64,000 nt of DNA, taken from contig NZ_BCRO01000011.1 in NCBI RefSeq assembly GCF_001552635.1, forward strand, positions 304,309-368,308, in the 5' to 3' direction. The stretch's first letter is position 1. Every line of letters begins with the position of its first letter. Under the pieces are notes generated by a model, which saw only the letters and a program-made list of their open reading frames with translations, did not search any database and was not told the DNA's origin. This document shows positions 1-8,129 of this stretch, one piece after another. Source of the DNA: Actinomadura hibisca NBRC 15177. GTDB lineage: Bacteria > Actinomycetota > Actinomycetes > Streptosporangiales > Streptosporangiaceae. The position numbers were made by a program, and so were the translations under genes.

Positions 1-1098
1 CCTGATCCCGGGCTCTGGGCGTCCGCCGCGTCCCTGCTGCGCCTGCTGCCCGAGGCCGACGCCGTCTTCGCCGACCTGGTGCGCACCGCGCAGCCCGAGG
101 TGCGGCGGCGGGCGCTGGACATGCTGGCCAGTCCGCAGGCCGGTATCCCCGGCATGGGGGCGCACGCCGAGCCCGAAGAGCGCGAGGCGGCCTGGCGTCG
201 GTTGTGGAAGCCCGAGCCGCAGGTGGTCCACGCTCTCCTTGCTGCTCTGGAAGCCGAGACCGAGCCGTACGCGCGCAGCAGGCTGTTCGGTGCGCTGGCC
301 GCACGCCGCGTGGTCGAGGCGGTGGTACCGGCGGCTGCTTGGCTGGCCGATTTGGAGTGTGGTCCCAGCGCAGCAGCGGCACTGGGTGCGGCGGGTACGG
401 ACGAAGCCGTTGAGCTGTTGCGACAGGCGGTCGTTGAGCCTGGCGGGTGGGGATCCGAGCTGCACGGCGCGGCGATGCGGGCGTTGGGCGTCGCCGGTGA
501 TGTCTCTGCCGCCGAGCTGCTGTTCGGACTGCTCAGCGATCCGGCCGAGGCGGTGCGGCTGGGCGCGCTCGACGGGCTGGGCAGCTTCTTCCGGCGGTTC
601 GACGGTTCGTTGCACGGGCGGCTGGAGCGGTGGCGGGCCGAGGGATCGCCCGACCTGCCCGTCCCGCCGCCTGACGACGACCCGGCGGTGCGCGAGTTGG
701 CGCGCCGGACGGCGGAGCGGCTGACCCGCATGCTCGTCCGCGACGTGGAGCACGCCAACGCTTACCACGGTGTCCTGTGGCACATCCCGGAGGTAAGGCC
801 GCTGCTGCCAGAGCTGCTCCGGCATCCCGAGGGATGGGTGCGCTCCACCGCTCTGCACCTCGCCGAGCGGTTCGACGAGATCGACTTCGCCGGTCGGCTG
901 CGGTTGCTGGACGATCCCCACCACGCCGTGCGTCAGGGAGCGGCGTTGAGCTTCCTGCAACTGGTCGAACGGCGGGAGCTGTCCCCGGACGAGCAGGACG
1001 CGTTGCGCCCGCACCTCGAAGCGGCGCAGGAGGACGCCGACCAGTACGTACGGTCCTTCACGGCCAAAGCCTTGCAGCAGCTCGACGAGACGGTCTGA
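1..1098 (+). CDS. HEAT-repeat protein, 5' end cut by window edge
   Basis: The reading frame is open from the first base, so the true start lies outside the window; a GTG at position 79 is only an internal candidate. The 365 visible residues are alpha-helical and rich in Leu, Ala, Glu and Arg, with repeats of roughly 30-40 residues such as 'AVRLGALDGLG', 'WVRSTALHLAERF' and 'AVRQGAALSFLQL'. This is the pattern of HEAT/PBS-lyase-like scaffolds that bind proteins. No enzyme motif is visible. The partner and role cannot be told from sequence. It ends in TGA 18 bases before the stop of the oppositely oriented next gene. Confidence 0.75.
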   Translation, partial: PDPGLWASAASLLRLLPEADAVFADLVRTAQPEVRRRALDMLASPQAGIPGMGAHAEPEEREAAWRRLWKPEPQVVHALLAALEAETEPYARSRLFGALAARRVVEAVVPAAAWLADLECGPSAAAALGAAGTDEAVELLRQAVVEPGGWGSELHGAAMRALGVAGDVSAAELLFGLLSDPAEAVRLGALDGLGSFFRRFDGSLHGRLERWRAEGSPDLPVPPPDDDPAVRELARRTAERLTRMLVRDVEHANAYHGVLWHIPEVRPLLPELLRHPEGWVRSTALHLAERFDEIDFAGRLRLLDDPHHAVRQGAALSFLQLVERRELSPDEQDALRPHLEAAQEDADQYVRSFTAKALQQLDETV

Positions 1099-1116
1099 GC
1101 GGGACGGGCGAAGGCG

Positions 1117-1343
1117 TCAGCTCAACGGGATCTGCGGGCTCGCCTGCTTGATGTGGGCGTTGGCCCAGCGCATCTGGCGCAACGTGTCGGGATGGACGCC
1201 GAGCTGGTCAGGTACTGCGGCATCGTCACCGGCTGGGCGCCCTGGACGATCTGCTGGTCGTTGTGGACCGCGAGCCCGCTGACCGCCTGTCCCACCAGCG
1301 CGGCGACGGCCAGCAACAACGTCGTCGTGAAGATCGTCCGCAT
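1117..1343 (-). pseudogene. Small exported protein, interrupted by a frameshift
   Basis: The ATG at 1343 opens a frame with a clear signal peptide (MRTIFTTTLLLAVAALVGQA) and GC-rich third codon positions as far as 'MPQYLT'. After that the frame turns to poor codon use and an Arg-rich tail ending at 1122. The neighbouring frame takes over with good codon use in 'DQLGVHPDTLRQM' and 'WANAHIKQASPQIPLS', ending at TGA 1117-1119. A single-base indel near 1200-1215 would give one exported protein of about 70 residues. It may be a recent pseudogene or a sequencing error. I do not recognise a family. Confidence 0.5.
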
Positions 1344-1537
1344 GTGCGCTCACCTCTTTCCTCATGCCTGTACCTGGCATTCGTAGGGCCGCTCGGAGCG
1401 TGCCCGGCATCCGGCGGCCGTCACTTTCCAGCCGCTCCCCCACCGGGTCACGAACACCGTGTCGGTCCCGACGCGGACGCGATCGTTGCCGCTCCGGGCA
1501 CGGCCGGAGGCCCGGTTCTGGCAGCATGGAGCGGGAC

Positions 1538-2206
1538 ATGAGCACCCCCCGCGTTCCGTTCTGGTGCGATCCGCATCCCGCCCACACCGACCTCGTGCCG
1601 CGCGACGGCCGCCGCCACCTCGGCGTGCTGGAGGAGGTGGTGCGCCGCCAGTGGGACCCGGCGGGCGGGCCGCCCCCGGCGTCGCTGGTCGCGGCGGTGG
1701 ACCGGCTGGCGGCGCTGCCGGGCCCCATCGCGTCCCAGGTCGCCGAGGCGCTCCGCCCGGCGGCCGACGGCGGCGGCGGCCTGTGGCTGGGCGACGGGAA
1801 CGTGCCCGCGCTCGACCACCTGGGGGACCTCGCCGGGGTCCCGGTGCGGCCCGGCGCGGCGGCGACCTGGGACCAGGTGCCGGGCGCGACGGTGTGGGAG
1901 CGCCGCACGGTGGTGATCGGCACCGGGGAGCACGTGTCGGTGTCGCTGATCGACCACGAGATCGGGCACGTGCTGGCGTGCGCCCGGGACGCGACCGGCT
2001 CCCGCGAGTGGGACACGATCATGTACCGGTGCCGGCCGCTGCTGGTGATGGAGCGCTGGCACGACCCGCACGAGTGGTGGGCCGAGGCGTGGGCCTTCGT
2101 GATCACCAAGCAGTTCGGGTGGTTGTTGCGGACGCTGGGCGGCCACGAGCAGGTCACCGAAATGGTCGTCAGTTACTATGTGAGGCACTACGGGTTGGAG
2201 GTGTGA
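1538..2206 (+). CDS. Zincin-like putative metallopeptidase
   Basis: A 222-residue soluble protein. I chose the ATG at 1538 because GGAG lies 6 bases upstream; another ATG lies at 1526. Residues 140-144 read HEIGH, the HExxH zinc-binding and catalytic motif. About 35 residues later comes 'EWWAEAWAF', which could supply the third Glu ligand, as in gluzincin-type and phage-associated zincins. No signal peptide is seen, so it probably acts in the cytosol. Its substrate is unknown. It is followed after 2 bases by a small gene whose Shine-Dalgarno lies inside this gene's last codons, so the two are probably translated together. Confidence 0.6.
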   Translation: MSTPRVPFWCDPHPAHTDLVPRDGRRHLGVLEEVVRRQWDPAGGPPPASLVAAVDRLAALPGPIASQVAEALRPAADGGGGLWLGDGNVPALDHLGDLAGVPVRPGAAATWDQVPGATVWERRTVVIGTGEHVSVSLIDHEIGHVLACARDATGSREWDTIMYRCRPLLVMERWHDPHEWWAEAWAFVITKQFGWLLRTLGGHEQVTEMVVSYYVRHYGLEV

Positions 2207-2208
2207 CC

Positions 2209-2424
2209 ATGGCGCAGCCGGTCATCAGGGACGGCAGGCTCCTGCTCACCGTGGACGGCGGTTGTTGCGCCGCCCGGCCCGTCGCCGAGGACCACCCCGA
2301 CTACGCCGCGCTGCGGGCCGCCGCCGTCGACCTGGACGCCGTGCGCGGCAGCGACGCGGGCGCCGACGCCGCGTTCACCGCCCGGCTGCGCGCGAGCGTG
2401 AACGGCGAGCGCCGCACCGCCTGA
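2209..2424 (+). CDS. Small hypothetical protein coupled to the zincin
   Basis: A 71-residue protein with a strong GGAGG at 2197-2201, seven bases before the ATG. Codon use is strongly GC-biased. It contains a Cys pair ('DGGCCAARP') and an acidic, Ala-rich C-terminal half. I do not recognise the family. The 2-base gap to the zincin-like gene suggests a partner, regulator or immunity-like role, but that is inference from position only. Confidence 0.55.
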   Translation: MAQPVIRDGRLLLTVDGGCCAARPVAEDHPDYAALRAAAVDLDAVRGSDAGADAAFTARLRASVNGERRTA

Positions 2425-2434
2425 CGCCACCGCC

Positions 2435-3130
2435 CTACCACGGCACGGTCTCGCCGTGGAGGTCCAGGAACTGCAAACCGGGCGCACCGGCCTGCGCTTC
2501 GAGGACGTCGACGACGGCCGGGACGCTCTCGTGGGGGACGAGCGGCGCGTCGGGCCCGCCGAGCTGAGTCTGGTTGTGGCCGGGGTCGATGAGCAGCTTG
2601 GTGTGCCCGTCGTCGGCATGGCGGGTGGCGTAGCTGCGCATCAGCTGGTTGAGCGCGGCCTTGCTGGCTTTGTAGAGCTCGTAGCCGTCCTCGGTGTTGC
2701 GGGAGATGCTGCCCTGCTCGGAGGACATGGCCGCGACGGTTCCATCGGGCACGACAAGGTCGCGGAGGGCCTCCAGAGCGCGCAGCGGGCTCAGCGCGTT
2801 GGTGACCATGACCTCGGTGAACATGTCGGTCGGGACCTCGCTGATCGGGAGATCGCCCCGGTCGATGGCGGCGTTGACGAAGAGCAGGTCGAGCCGCCGT
2901 CCTTCCAGACGCTCGCGCAGCGCGACCAGCTGCTCGGGGCTCGTCATCTCCAAGGTCTCGACGGTCAGCCGCCCGTTCCAGGCGTCGGCGTCGGCTTGCA
3001 GCTCGCCGCCGCTCTGGCGCGTCGTGGCGATGACGTGCCAGTCGCGCCGGGCGAGCTCGTTGGCGAGGACAAGCCCCAGCCCGCGAGAGGCGCCGATGAC
3101 AAGGGCCTGGCGCTGGGAGGTGACGGGCAT
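2435..3130 (-). CDS. Short-chain dehydrogenase/reductase
   Basis: A 231-residue cytosolic oxidoreductase of the SDR superfamily. Near the N-terminus is the nucleotide-binding 'VIGASRGLGLVLA' (TGxxxGxG type). 'LLFVNAA' replaces the usual NNAG, and 'YELYKASKAAL' provides the catalytic Tyr-x-x-x-Lys. The ATG at 3130 follows AAGGAG by five bases; an upstream GTG at 3136 is less likely. It is transcribed divergently from a TetR regulator, and the gap holds two copies of a TCTAGA-centred motif, so it is the probable target of that regulator. The substrate is unknown; such pairs often detoxify carbonyl compounds. Confidence 0.85.
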   Translation of the reverse strand: MPVTSQRQALVIGASRGLGLVLANELARRDWHVIATTRQSGGELQADADAWNGRLTVETLEMTSPEQLVALRERLEGRRLDLLFVNAAIDRGDLPISEVPTDMFTEVMVTNALSPLRALEALRDLVVPDGTVAAMSSEQGSISRNTEDGYELYKASKAALNQLMRSYATRHADDGHTKLLIDPGHNQTQLGGPDAPLVPHESVPAVVDVLEAQAGAPGLQFLDLHGETVPW

Positions 3131-3151
3131 GGGCACTCCTTCGAGAGAATT

Positions 3152-3191
3152 TGTCTAGACGCGACGTTGTGTCTAGACGCGGCGTCTCGAC
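3152..3191. promoter_or_regulatory. Tandem TetR operators between SDR and TetR genes
   Basis: Two direct copies of TGTCTAGACGCG start at 3152 and 3170, 18 bases apart, each with the palindrome GTCTAGAC. A weaker third copy (GCGTCTCGAC) follows at about 3182. Their place in the divergent promoter suggests binding by the adjacent TetR-family protein. Confidence 0.6.
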
Positions 3192-3232
3192 AAAGCTACA
3201 GCAGGCCGCCCCCGGCGGATAGGGTGTCCCGC

Positions 3233-3847
3233 ATGCCCGCCGCGAACTCCCAGCCCCGCCGGGCGCACTCCGGCAACCGGCGCGACGAGGCCGCCCGCCT
3301 CGCCGTGCTGCACGCCGCCGACGACCTGCTGGTCGAGCACGGCTTCGGCGCGCTGACCATCGAGTCGATCGCGCGCCGCGCCGGGGTCGCCAAGCAGACG
3401 ATCTACCGCTGGTGGCCGTCGAAGGTCGAGATCCTGCTCGACACGCTGATCGAGGACAGCGGCAAACGGTTCCCCGTCCCGGCGGAGCAGCCGACGGCGG
3501 AGAGCATCCGGGGCTACCTGCGCGACTTCGCGCGCTTCCTGACCCGGGACCCGGCGGGCAAGGTACTGCTGGCGTTGATCGCCGAGGCACAACACGACCC
3601 CGAGACGGCCAAGCGCCTGCACGAGCGCTACCTCGACCCGCGCCGCACCCAGGAAAGCGACATGCTCGCGCGCGCGATCGAAGCCGACGAGATAGCACCA
3701 AGTCTCGGCCCCGAAGCCACGCTAGACGCCCTCACAGGCCCGATCGTCTACTGCGCCCTAAGGGGATCGAGCATCCCCCGAGCCCTGGTGGACACCCTGG
3801 TCGAAGACCTGCTCAAACCCGCCTCAAAGCCCGCGCCTTCGCCCTGA
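3233..3847 (+). CDS. TetR-family transcriptional regulator
   Basis: A 204-residue regulator. The N-terminal helix-turn-helix is typical of TetR ('GFGALTIESIARRAGVAKQT' then 'IYRWWPSKVEIL', residues about 38-70), and is followed by a ligand-binding domain of the TetR_C type. The ATG at 3233 fits the usual N-terminal length. It is divergent from the SDR gene and probably represses both through the repeated TCTAGA sites in the intergenic region. The inducer is unknown. Confidence 0.85.
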   Translation: MPAANSQPRRAHSGNRRDEAARLAVLHAADDLLVEHGFGALTIESIARRAGVAKQTIYRWWPSKVEILLDTLIEDSGKRFPVPAEQPTAESIRGYLRDFARFLTRDPAGKVLLALIAEAQHDPETAKRLHERYLDPRRTQESDMLARAIEADEIAPSLGPEATLDALTGPIVYCALRGSSIPRALVDTLVEDLLKPASKPAPSP

Positions 3848-3880
3848 CCCGAACGCGCCGACGTCGAAGCTCCCCGCCGG

Positions 3881-5227
3881 TCACAGGGCCTTGGTCGGGT
3901 TGAGCAGGCCCTTCGGGTCCAGGGCCTGTTTGATCCGGTGGTGCAGGTCCAGCGACACCTCGTCCAGTTCCTGGTCCAGCCAGCGGCGTTTCAGCAGGCC
4001 GACGCCGTGTTCGCCCGTCAGAGTGCCACCCAGTTCCAGTGCGGCGGTGAACACCTCGTCGGCCGCCGCCCACACGTGTGGTGGTGGTTCGGGTTCGCCA
4101 CGGTCGAACACGAAGAAGGGGTGCAGGTTGCCGTCGCCCGCGTGGGCGACGGTCAGGATCGTGGCGTTGTGCGTGCGGGCGGCCGTTTCGATGCGGTGGA
4201 ACATCTCCGCCAGGCGGGAGCGCGGCACGCACACGTCCTCCACCAGGCACGCGCCGAGGCGTTCGGCCGCCGGGTGGGCCAGGCGTCGCAGATCCAGCAG
4301 GGCGGCGGCCTCGGCCGGGTCCGAGGAGACTGCGACCAGATCGGCGCCGGACTGTTCGCAGCGGTCCGCCATCGCCGTCGCCGGACCGTCGTCGGACTGG
4401 GCGATCAGCATGGCGCCGGTGCCCGGGTCCAGGTCGATGCCCTTCCAGTCGTCGATCGCCTGGAGGGTCGCCCGGTCCAGCAGTTCCAGCAGGCTGGGGC
4501 GCAGGCCGTCGGCCACGATCGCGGCGGCCGCCGCCGCGGCCTGACGGGGGCCGGGGAAGGTCGCCAGGACGGTCGCCGGAGCGGCAGGTGCCGGGCGCAG
4601 CCGTAGCGTCGCCTCGGTGATGACGCCGAGGGTGCCTTCCGAGCCCACGAACAGGCCGGTCAGGTCGTAGCCCGTGACGCCCTTGACGGTGCGCCCGCCG
4701 GTCCGCACGATCCGGCCATCGGCGAGCACCACCTCCAGGCCGAGCGCCGCCTCGCGGGTGACGCCGTACTTCACGCAGCGCAGGCCGCCCGCGTTGGTCG
4801 CCAGGTTCCCGCCGATCGTGCAGCTCTCGTAGCTCGACGGGTCGGGCGCGTACATCAGGCCGTGCTCGCGCGCGGCCCGGTCCAGGTCGGCGTTGATCAC
4901 GCCGGGCTCCACCACCGCGAGCCCGTCCGCCGGGGACAGCTCGCGGATCCGGTTCATGCGGGCGAGGGACAGGACGAGGCAGCCGTCCGTCGCGACCGCT
5001 CCCCCGGCCAGGCCGGTGCCGCCTCCGCGCGGCACCACCGGCACCCGGTGTTCGGCGGCCCAGCGGACGGCGGCCACCACCTCGGCGGTGTCGCGCGGGG
5101 CGACGACGGCGAGCGGGACGCCGGGCGTCAGGTGCGTCTGGTCGCCCGCGTAGGACGCGGTGACGGCGGGGTCGCTGATCACCCGGCCGGGAGGAAGCCG
5201 GGTGATCAGCGTGTCCAGAGTGGTCAC
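3881..5227 (-). CDS. FAD-linked oxidase, GlcD/D-lactate dehydrogenase-like
   Basis: A 448-residue flavoprotein of the FAD-binding type 4 / FAD-oxidase C family, which oxidises 2-hydroxy acids. The FAD phosphate-binding loop is 'PRGGGTGLAGG' at about residues 58-68. The C-terminal domain has 'HAGDGNLHPFF' and 'GEHGVGLLKRRWL', both typical of GlcD and D-lactate dehydrogenases. The GTG start overlaps the stop of the FAH-family gene by four bases (GTGA), so the two are translationally coupled. No GlcE or GlcF subunit is adjacent. In this operon it probably oxidises a sugar acid or hydroxy acid that FAH-type cleavage or hydration then processes. Confidence 0.85.
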   Translation of the reverse strand: MTTLDTLITRLPPGRVISDPAVTASYAGDQTHLTPGVPLAVVAPRDTAEVVAAVRWAAEHRVPVVPRGGGTGLAGGAVATDGCLVLSLARMNRIRELSPADGLAVVEPGVINADLDRAAREHGLMYAPDPSSYESCTIGGNLATNAGGLRCVKYGVTREAALGLEVVLADGRIVRTGGRTVKGVTGYDLTGLFVGSEGTLGVITEATLRLRPAPAAPATVLATFPGPRQAAAAAAAIVADGLRPSLLELLDRATLQAIDDWKGIDLDPGTGAMLIAQSDDGPATAMADRCEQSGADLVAVSSDPAEAAALLDLRRLAHPAAERLGACLVEDVCVPRSRLAEMFHRIETAARTHNATILTVAHAGDGNLHPFFVFDRGEPEPPPHVWAAADEVFTAALELGGTLTGEHGVGLLKRRWLDQELDEVSLDLHHRIKQALDPKGLLNPTKAL

Positions 5228-6054
5228 GGGCCCTGCACGGTGGGGTTGACCAGGGCGCCGATGCCCTCGATCTCGGTGGTCACGGTCTGCCCCGGGCGCA
5301 GCCTGACGGGGGGCCTGCGGCTGTCGCCGATGCCGGACGGGGTGCCGGTCAGGATGACGTCGCCGGGGTCCAGGGTGGTCACGCCGCTGATGTAGGCGAC
5401 CAGCTCGTCCGGCGGGAACAACATGTCGGCGGTGCGGCCGCGCTGCATCACCGTGTCGTCGATCCGGCAGGTCAGCTCCAGGTCGGCGGCGTCGCCGACC
5501 TCGTCGCCGGTGACCAGCACCGGGCCGAGCGGGGTGGAGTCGTCCAGCGTCTTGCCCTGGAGCCACTGGGTGGTGCGCCGCTGGAGGTCGCGGGCGCTGA
5601 TGTCGTTGGCGACGGTGTACCCGGCGATCGCGGCGGCCGCCGTGGCGCGGTCGGCGCGGGTGACGGTCCGGCCTATCACCACGGCCAGCTCCACCTCCCA
5701 GTCCATGGCGGTCGCGGCGCGCGGCAGCACGATCGGGTCGGTGGCGCCGACCAGCGCGCGGGCGAACTTGCCGAACAACGTCGGGTACTCGGGGGTGTCC
5801 AGGCCGGTCTCGGCGATGTGCAGCTTGTAGTTCAGCCCGACGCAGATGATCTTGCTGGGGCGGGGCACGACGGGGGCCAGGTCGAGCCCGGCGAGCGGGA
5901 CCGGCGTGCCGGTCCCGCTCGCCGCGCGCTCGCGCCAGTCCGGTCCGCCCGCCAGCAGCGCGCCGACGTCGGGGGCGTCCAGCGGGGTGACGTCGCCGCC
6001 GTCGAGACGGCCGGCGCCGGTGCCGCCGGCGGTGCGGAAGGTGAGCAGTCGCAT
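5224..6054 (-). CDS. Fumarylacetoacetate hydrolase family protein
   Basis: A 276-residue FAH-superfamily enzyme. The conserved core includes 'IICVGLNYKLHIAE', 'PTLFGKFARALVG', 'DWEVELAVVIGR' (acidic metal ligands), 'GYTVANDISARDLQ' and 'DPGDVILTGTPSGIG'. Members hydrolyse, hydrate or decarboxylate beta-diketo acids and 2-keto-3-deoxy sugar acids in the cytosol. It lies 26 bases after the GH114 gene and overlaps the downstream FAD-oxidase gene by four bases, so the three form one operon. A sugar-acid degradation role fits this context but the exact substrate is unknown. Confidence 0.88.
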   Translation of the reverse strand: MRLLTFRTAGGTGAGRLDGGDVTPLDAPDVGALLAGGPDWRERAASGTGTPVPLAGLDLAPVVPRPSKIICVGLNYKLHIAETGLDTPEYPTLFGKFARALVGATDPIVLPRAATAMDWEVELAVVIGRTVTRADRATAAAAIAGYTVANDISARDLQRRTTQWLQGKTLDDSTPLGPVLVTGDEVGDAADLELTCRIDDTVMQRGRTADMLFPPDELVAYISGVTTLDPGDVILTGTPSGIGDSRRPPVRLRPGQTVTTEIEGIGALVNPTVQGP

Positions 6055-6080
6055 GGGCGTGTATTCGTCTTTCGGTGGGG

Positions 6081-7061
6081 TTACCGGCAGGGCGTGTACG
6101 GCAGGTCGGTCAGCGCGGCGTCCGCGCCCTTCTTGATGGCGTTGAAGTTCCACTGGGTGTTGGCGGGCCCGCAGAACTTCTTCGGGTCGGTCTCGTACTC
6201 GACCTGGAAGACGGGCTTGCCCGCCTGGACGAACAGCTTCAGGTCGTCGCACTCGGTGTACTGGAGGCACTGCTCGTTGACCGCGTAGTCGAACGAGGAG
6301 ACCAGTTGGGGGATCTGCGACAGGTCGTTCTTGAGCGCCACCGACAGCCCGTAGCGGTGGGCGAGGTCGGCCAGGGCGCGGTTGAAGGTGAGCTGGGTGG
6401 CCGCGCTGATGTTCCAGCCGGTGACGGCCTTGCCCTCCTCGTAGGCGTTGACGACGTCGAACTCCACGCCGTCGAACCCGGCCTGGACGCACTTGGCGAC
6501 GCGGGCCTCGGTCATCCTCAGGACGAAGTCGCGCTGGCCCCGGTCGTTGTTGATGTTGGCGTAGTTCTCGTCGGGGAAGCCCGGGTACGCCTTGCCGATC
6601 AGCGACTTGCCGTTGGCGTTGTGCCAGTCCACGAACTGCTGGTAGTCGGGCCGGACCTTCTCGATGCCGCCCGCGTCCACGTAACAGATCGCCTTGGCGC
6701 CGCGGGCGTGGATGGCCTGGACGGCGGCGGTGTTGAGCGTGTTGTTGTTGCCGACGACGTTCGCGTCGGCGTACAGGTCGATGTCGAACACCTGCGGCCG
6801 GACGCACGCGCCACCGCCCTGCGGCGGGGAGCAGACGTTCACGTTCACGCCGCCGGTCTGGGGGTAGGCGCTGTTGCCGGTGAGCTGGTACTGCCACCGG
6901 GCGTTGAGCGGGGGCTTCCAGAGGGCCTTGACGGTCTTCGGCCGGACGTCCGGTCCGGGGGCCGCCGTCGCGGCCGTGGCCGTGCTCGGGGCCAGGGCCG
7001 TGGTCAGCGCGGCCGCCGCGCTGAAGATGCCGCCGGCCTTGGCGAGGCGTTTTCTCCGCAT
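6081..7061 (-). CDS. Secreted GH114-like glycosidase (endo-alpha-1,4-polygalactosaminidase family)
   Basis: A 326-residue exported protein. The ATG at 7061 has AAAGGTGG upstream and begins an Arg/Lys-rich signal peptide (MRRKRLAKAGG, then an Ala-rich core). The mature part shows TIM-barrel motifs of the DUF297/GH114 family: 'FDIDLYAD', 'AKAICYVDAGGIEKVRPDY', 'GFDGVEFDVVNAYEEG' with the likely catalytic acids, and 'LSVALKNDL'. It acts outside the cell on galactosamine-containing or related polysaccharides. It heads an operon with FAH and FAD-oxidase genes and has a LacI-type palindrome just upstream. Confidence 0.8.
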   Translation of the reverse strand: MRRKRLAKAGGIFSAAAALTTALAPSTATAATAAPGPDVRPKTVKALWKPPLNARWQYQLTGNSAYPQTGGVNVNVCSPPQGGGACVRPQVFDIDLYADANVVGNNNTLNTAAVQAIHARGAKAICYVDAGGIEKVRPDYQQFVDWHNANGKSLIGKAYPGFPDENYANINNDRGQRDFVLRMTEARVAKCVQAGFDGVEFDVVNAYEEGKAVTGWNISAATQLTFNRALADLAHRYGLSVALKNDLSQIPQLVSSFDYAVNEQCLQYTECDDLKLFVQAGKPVFQVEYETDPKKFCGPANTQWNFNAIKKGADAALTDLPYTPCR

Positions 7062-7081
7062 GTCCGCCACCTTTCCGTATC

Positions 7082-7098
7082 GTGGAAAGCGTTTCCAC
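7082..7098. promoter_or_regulatory. LacI-family operator upstream of the GH114 operon
   Basis: GTGGAAAGCGTTTCCAC is a perfect 17-base palindrome around a central G/C, centred about 30 bases upstream of the GH114 start codon. The core GAAAGCGTTTCC has the central CG typical of LacI/GalR-family sites. No lacI-type gene is present in this window, so the repressor is encoded elsewhere. Confidence 0.65.
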
Positions 7099-7283
7099 TC
7101 AATAGACAAGCAGGGGCGCGACGAGGCTGTCAATCGTGTCGTTCATCTACGGAGAGTGACAGCAGCGGTCATTCGACGCGCTGCCGCATAACCTGACTCG
7201 GTGGCTTACCAACAGCGGAATCGGCAGTCTTGAGCGTCAGGGCGGTCGTTAACGATGGCTTGAGCTGCGCTGACGCTCGTCCC

Positions 7284-8057
7284 TCAAGCCGACGTCCGAT
7301 CGATCTCGCTGGCGACGACGTGACGCAGCGTCTCGGCCGCGTCGCGCAGCTTGTCGACCGGAAAACGATCCTTCGGCGCGGTCACGCTGATGCCCGCGAC
7401 CGGCGTGGAGCGCCCCAGGAACACCGGGACGGCGGCGCAGCGCACGCCCGGCTCGTTCTCCTCCATGTCCAGGCAGTAACCGCGCTCGCGGATCAGCGCC
7501 ATCTCCTCGGCCAGCGCGGCCGGGCCGGTGACGGTGTGCTTGGTGCGCACCGCCAGCGGGCCGTTCGCCGTCGCCCACAGCTCGATCGCCTCGTCGGTGG
7601 GGTAGGCCCACGCCAGGATCGCCTTGCCGACGCCGGTGGCGTGCGCGGGGTTGCGGCCGCCGATCACCGAGGTCATCTTGATCGGGTGCACGGCCTCGAC
7701 CTTGTCCACGTAGACGATCTCGGCGCCGTCCAGCACCGCCATGTGCACGGTCTCGTCCAGCTCCCGGCGCAGCCGCAGCAGCACCGGGTGCACCAGCGCG
7801 CGCAGGTCGAGCCGGTCGTAGTAGCGGAAGGCCGTGGCCAGCAGCTCGGTGCCCAGGAAGTAGGGGCCGTTCGGCTCGGGTTGCGCCGCGAACCCCCGGT
7901 GCTTCAACGCGCCGAGCAGCCGGTGCAGGGAGCTGCGCGGCAGCCCGGAGCGCGCCGCCAGCTCCTCCAGGGTCACCCCCTGCCCGCCGTCGGCGAGGAG
8001 CTGGATGATCCGGAGCGCGCGGTCCACGCTGCCCACCGGAGACTGCTTGTCGGTCAT
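7284..8057 (-). CDS. IclR-family transcriptional regulator
   Basis: A 257-residue regulator. It has an N-terminal winged helix ('VTLEELAARSGLPRSSLHRLLGALKHRGF', residues about 28-56) and a C-terminal IclR effector domain with 'GKAILAW', 'RERGYCLDMEENEPGVRCAAVPVF' and 'VAGISVTAP'. The ATG at 8057 follows AAGGGA. It is divergent from the alcohol dehydrogenase operon and has a palindromic site 16 bases upstream of its own start. The same site occurs before the ABC transporter binding-protein gene at 16.69 kb, so it probably controls itself, the catabolic operon and the transporter. The effector is probably a sugar-derived metabolite. Confidence 0.88.
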   Translation of the reverse strand: MTDKQSPVGSVDRALRIIQLLADGGQGVTLEELAARSGLPRSSLHRLLGALKHRGFAAQPEPNGPYFLGTELLATAFRYYDRLDLRALVHPVLLRLRRELDETVHMAVLDGAEIVYVDKVEAVHPIKMTSVIGGRNPAHATGVGKAILAWAYPTDEAIELWATANGPLAVRTKHTVTGPAALAEEMALIRERGYCLDMEENEPGVRCAAVPVFLGRSTPVAGISVTAPKDRFPVDKLRDAAETLRHVVASEIDRTSA

Positions 8058-8072
8058 CGAAGTCCCTTCATG

Positions 8073-8088
8073 TTTCCGCCATACGGAA
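8073..8088. promoter_or_regulatory. Predicted IclR operator, copy 1
   Basis: TTTCCGCCATACGGAA is an inverted repeat matching the site at 16683-16701. It sits between the divergent IclR and alcohol dehydrogenase genes. A further half-site, ATACGGA, occurs at about 8100-8106. Confidence 0.6.
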
Positions 8089-8129
8089 GTCTAGCCCACG
8101 ATACGGATTGCTGCTACATTCGCGGCGTG

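Noticed and set aside
7100..7283. A second operator or small RNA between the GH114 and IclR genes
   Set aside because: Only scattered short matches were seen; no stable hairpin or repeat stands out.
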